Positions 33,596-33,849 of a DNA stretch of 33,849 nucleotides are shown one piece after another. Positions within the stretch are counted from its first letter, which is position 1, and the number at the start of each line of letters is the position of its first letter. Source of the stretch: Clostridiales bacterium (GTDB lineage: Bacteria > Bacillota > Clostridia > Lachnospirales > Lachnospiraceae); contig JAJQDV010000053.1 in assembly GCA_021202015.1 (NCBI GenBank), forward strand, positions 1 to 33,849, read 5' to 3'. The notes below the pieces were generated by a model. It was not told the origin of the DNA. It did no database searches and saw only the letters and a list, made by a program, of their open reading frames with translations. The position numbers and the translations under genes were made by a program.

Positions 33596-33849
33596 TCATT
33601 CTCCTGATAAACATTGCATGATCCCGCAGATCATGGATATGCTTACATTAAACTGTCTGCTGTTTTCCTTAATCCGGATCAGCTGGTTCGGCTCATCCAC
33701 ATAGAGGATCTTCGCCCCGAAAAACCCAGGCGTCGCCTCAAACATCCGCGTCTGATGCATGTGAATATCACAGCGTTCACCCACAAAATAACAGAATGGA
33801 TTGATATACTCATCCCAGTCTTCCGCGCCCGGCGAAGGCTCTGTTTTCA
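33596..33849 (-). CDS. Uncharacterised protein, 5' end cut by window edge
   Basis: The frame is open from the stop at 33598-33596 to the right edge (at least 83 codons). A GTG at 33784 is possible, but the upstream codons (EDWDEYINPFCYFVGERC) look coding, so the true start is probably outside or near the edge. No domain or membrane helix is recognised. The last codons contain the ribosome binding site of the SseB-family gene, to which it is translationally coupled. Confidence 0.6.
   Translation of the reverse strand, partial: KTEPSPGAEDWDEYINPFCYFVGERCDIHMHQTRMFEATPGFFGAKILYVDEPNQLIRIKENSRQFNVSISMICGIMQCLSGE

Overview
The window looks like part of a chromosome of an anaerobic, spore-forming Gram-positive bacterium, most likely a Lachnospiraceae or related Clostridia. 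Supporting signs are strong GGAGG-type ribosome binding sites, a glycolytic gap-pgk-tpiA-gpmI run, a class II galT, a SpoIIM-like protein, a MalFG-type sugar importer with no local ATPase, and lipoprotein signals with short lipoboxes. Base composition is moderately GC-rich. Almost every gene lies on the minus strand; the one plus-strand gene I accept is the SpoIIM-like gene at 27749-28330. The genes are described below from the right edge leftward, which is the direction of transcription for the minus strand. I saw no tRNA, rRNA, CRISPR array or intact insertion sequence.

Right part (33849 to about 28500). A gene cut by the right edge and an SseB-family gene come first. A 300-base structured gap follows, then a complete preQ1 (queuosine precursor) operon in the order queD, queE, folE, queC, queF, ending in a NUDIX hydrolase. 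Three tandem 41-bp units that can each form a two-tier hairpin lie between folE and queC. The convergent SpoIIM-like gene meets this operon in a repeat-rich terminator region. Next to it is a decayed Rpn/PD-(D/E)XK nuclease gene whose ribosome binding site sits in a hairpin.

Middle (about 26400 to 11400). rpsU (bS21) is followed by gap, then pgk-tpiA-gpmI. After these come purC-purF-purB, which run with very short gaps into galK-galT-galE and a small membrane protein gene, then an AraC-family regulator with a strong terminator. De novo purine synthesis and the Leloir galactose pathway therefore appear to share a transcript.

Sugar locus (11134 to 5549). A sugar-binding lipoprotein and two permeases form an importer that must borrow an ATPase. 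After a terminator, a separate promoter drives a large (beta/alpha)-barrel glycoside hydrolase/deacetylase-like protein and a small zinc-ribbon protein. The nearby AraC regulator and Leloir genes suggest a galactose-containing substrate, which is inference.

Left part (5512 to 1). A Crp/Fnr-family regulator is followed by an 18-bp perfect palindrome, a promoter, and a tight operon. The operon encodes a metal/cobalamin-type binding lipoprotein, a 697-residue membrane-anchored surface protein, an ExbB/TolQ-type proton channel subunit, an ExbD-like DUF2149-type partner, and a dockerin-bearing secreted protein cut by the window edge. A proton-driven Exb/Tol-type motor in an apparently single-membrane organism is the most unusual system here.
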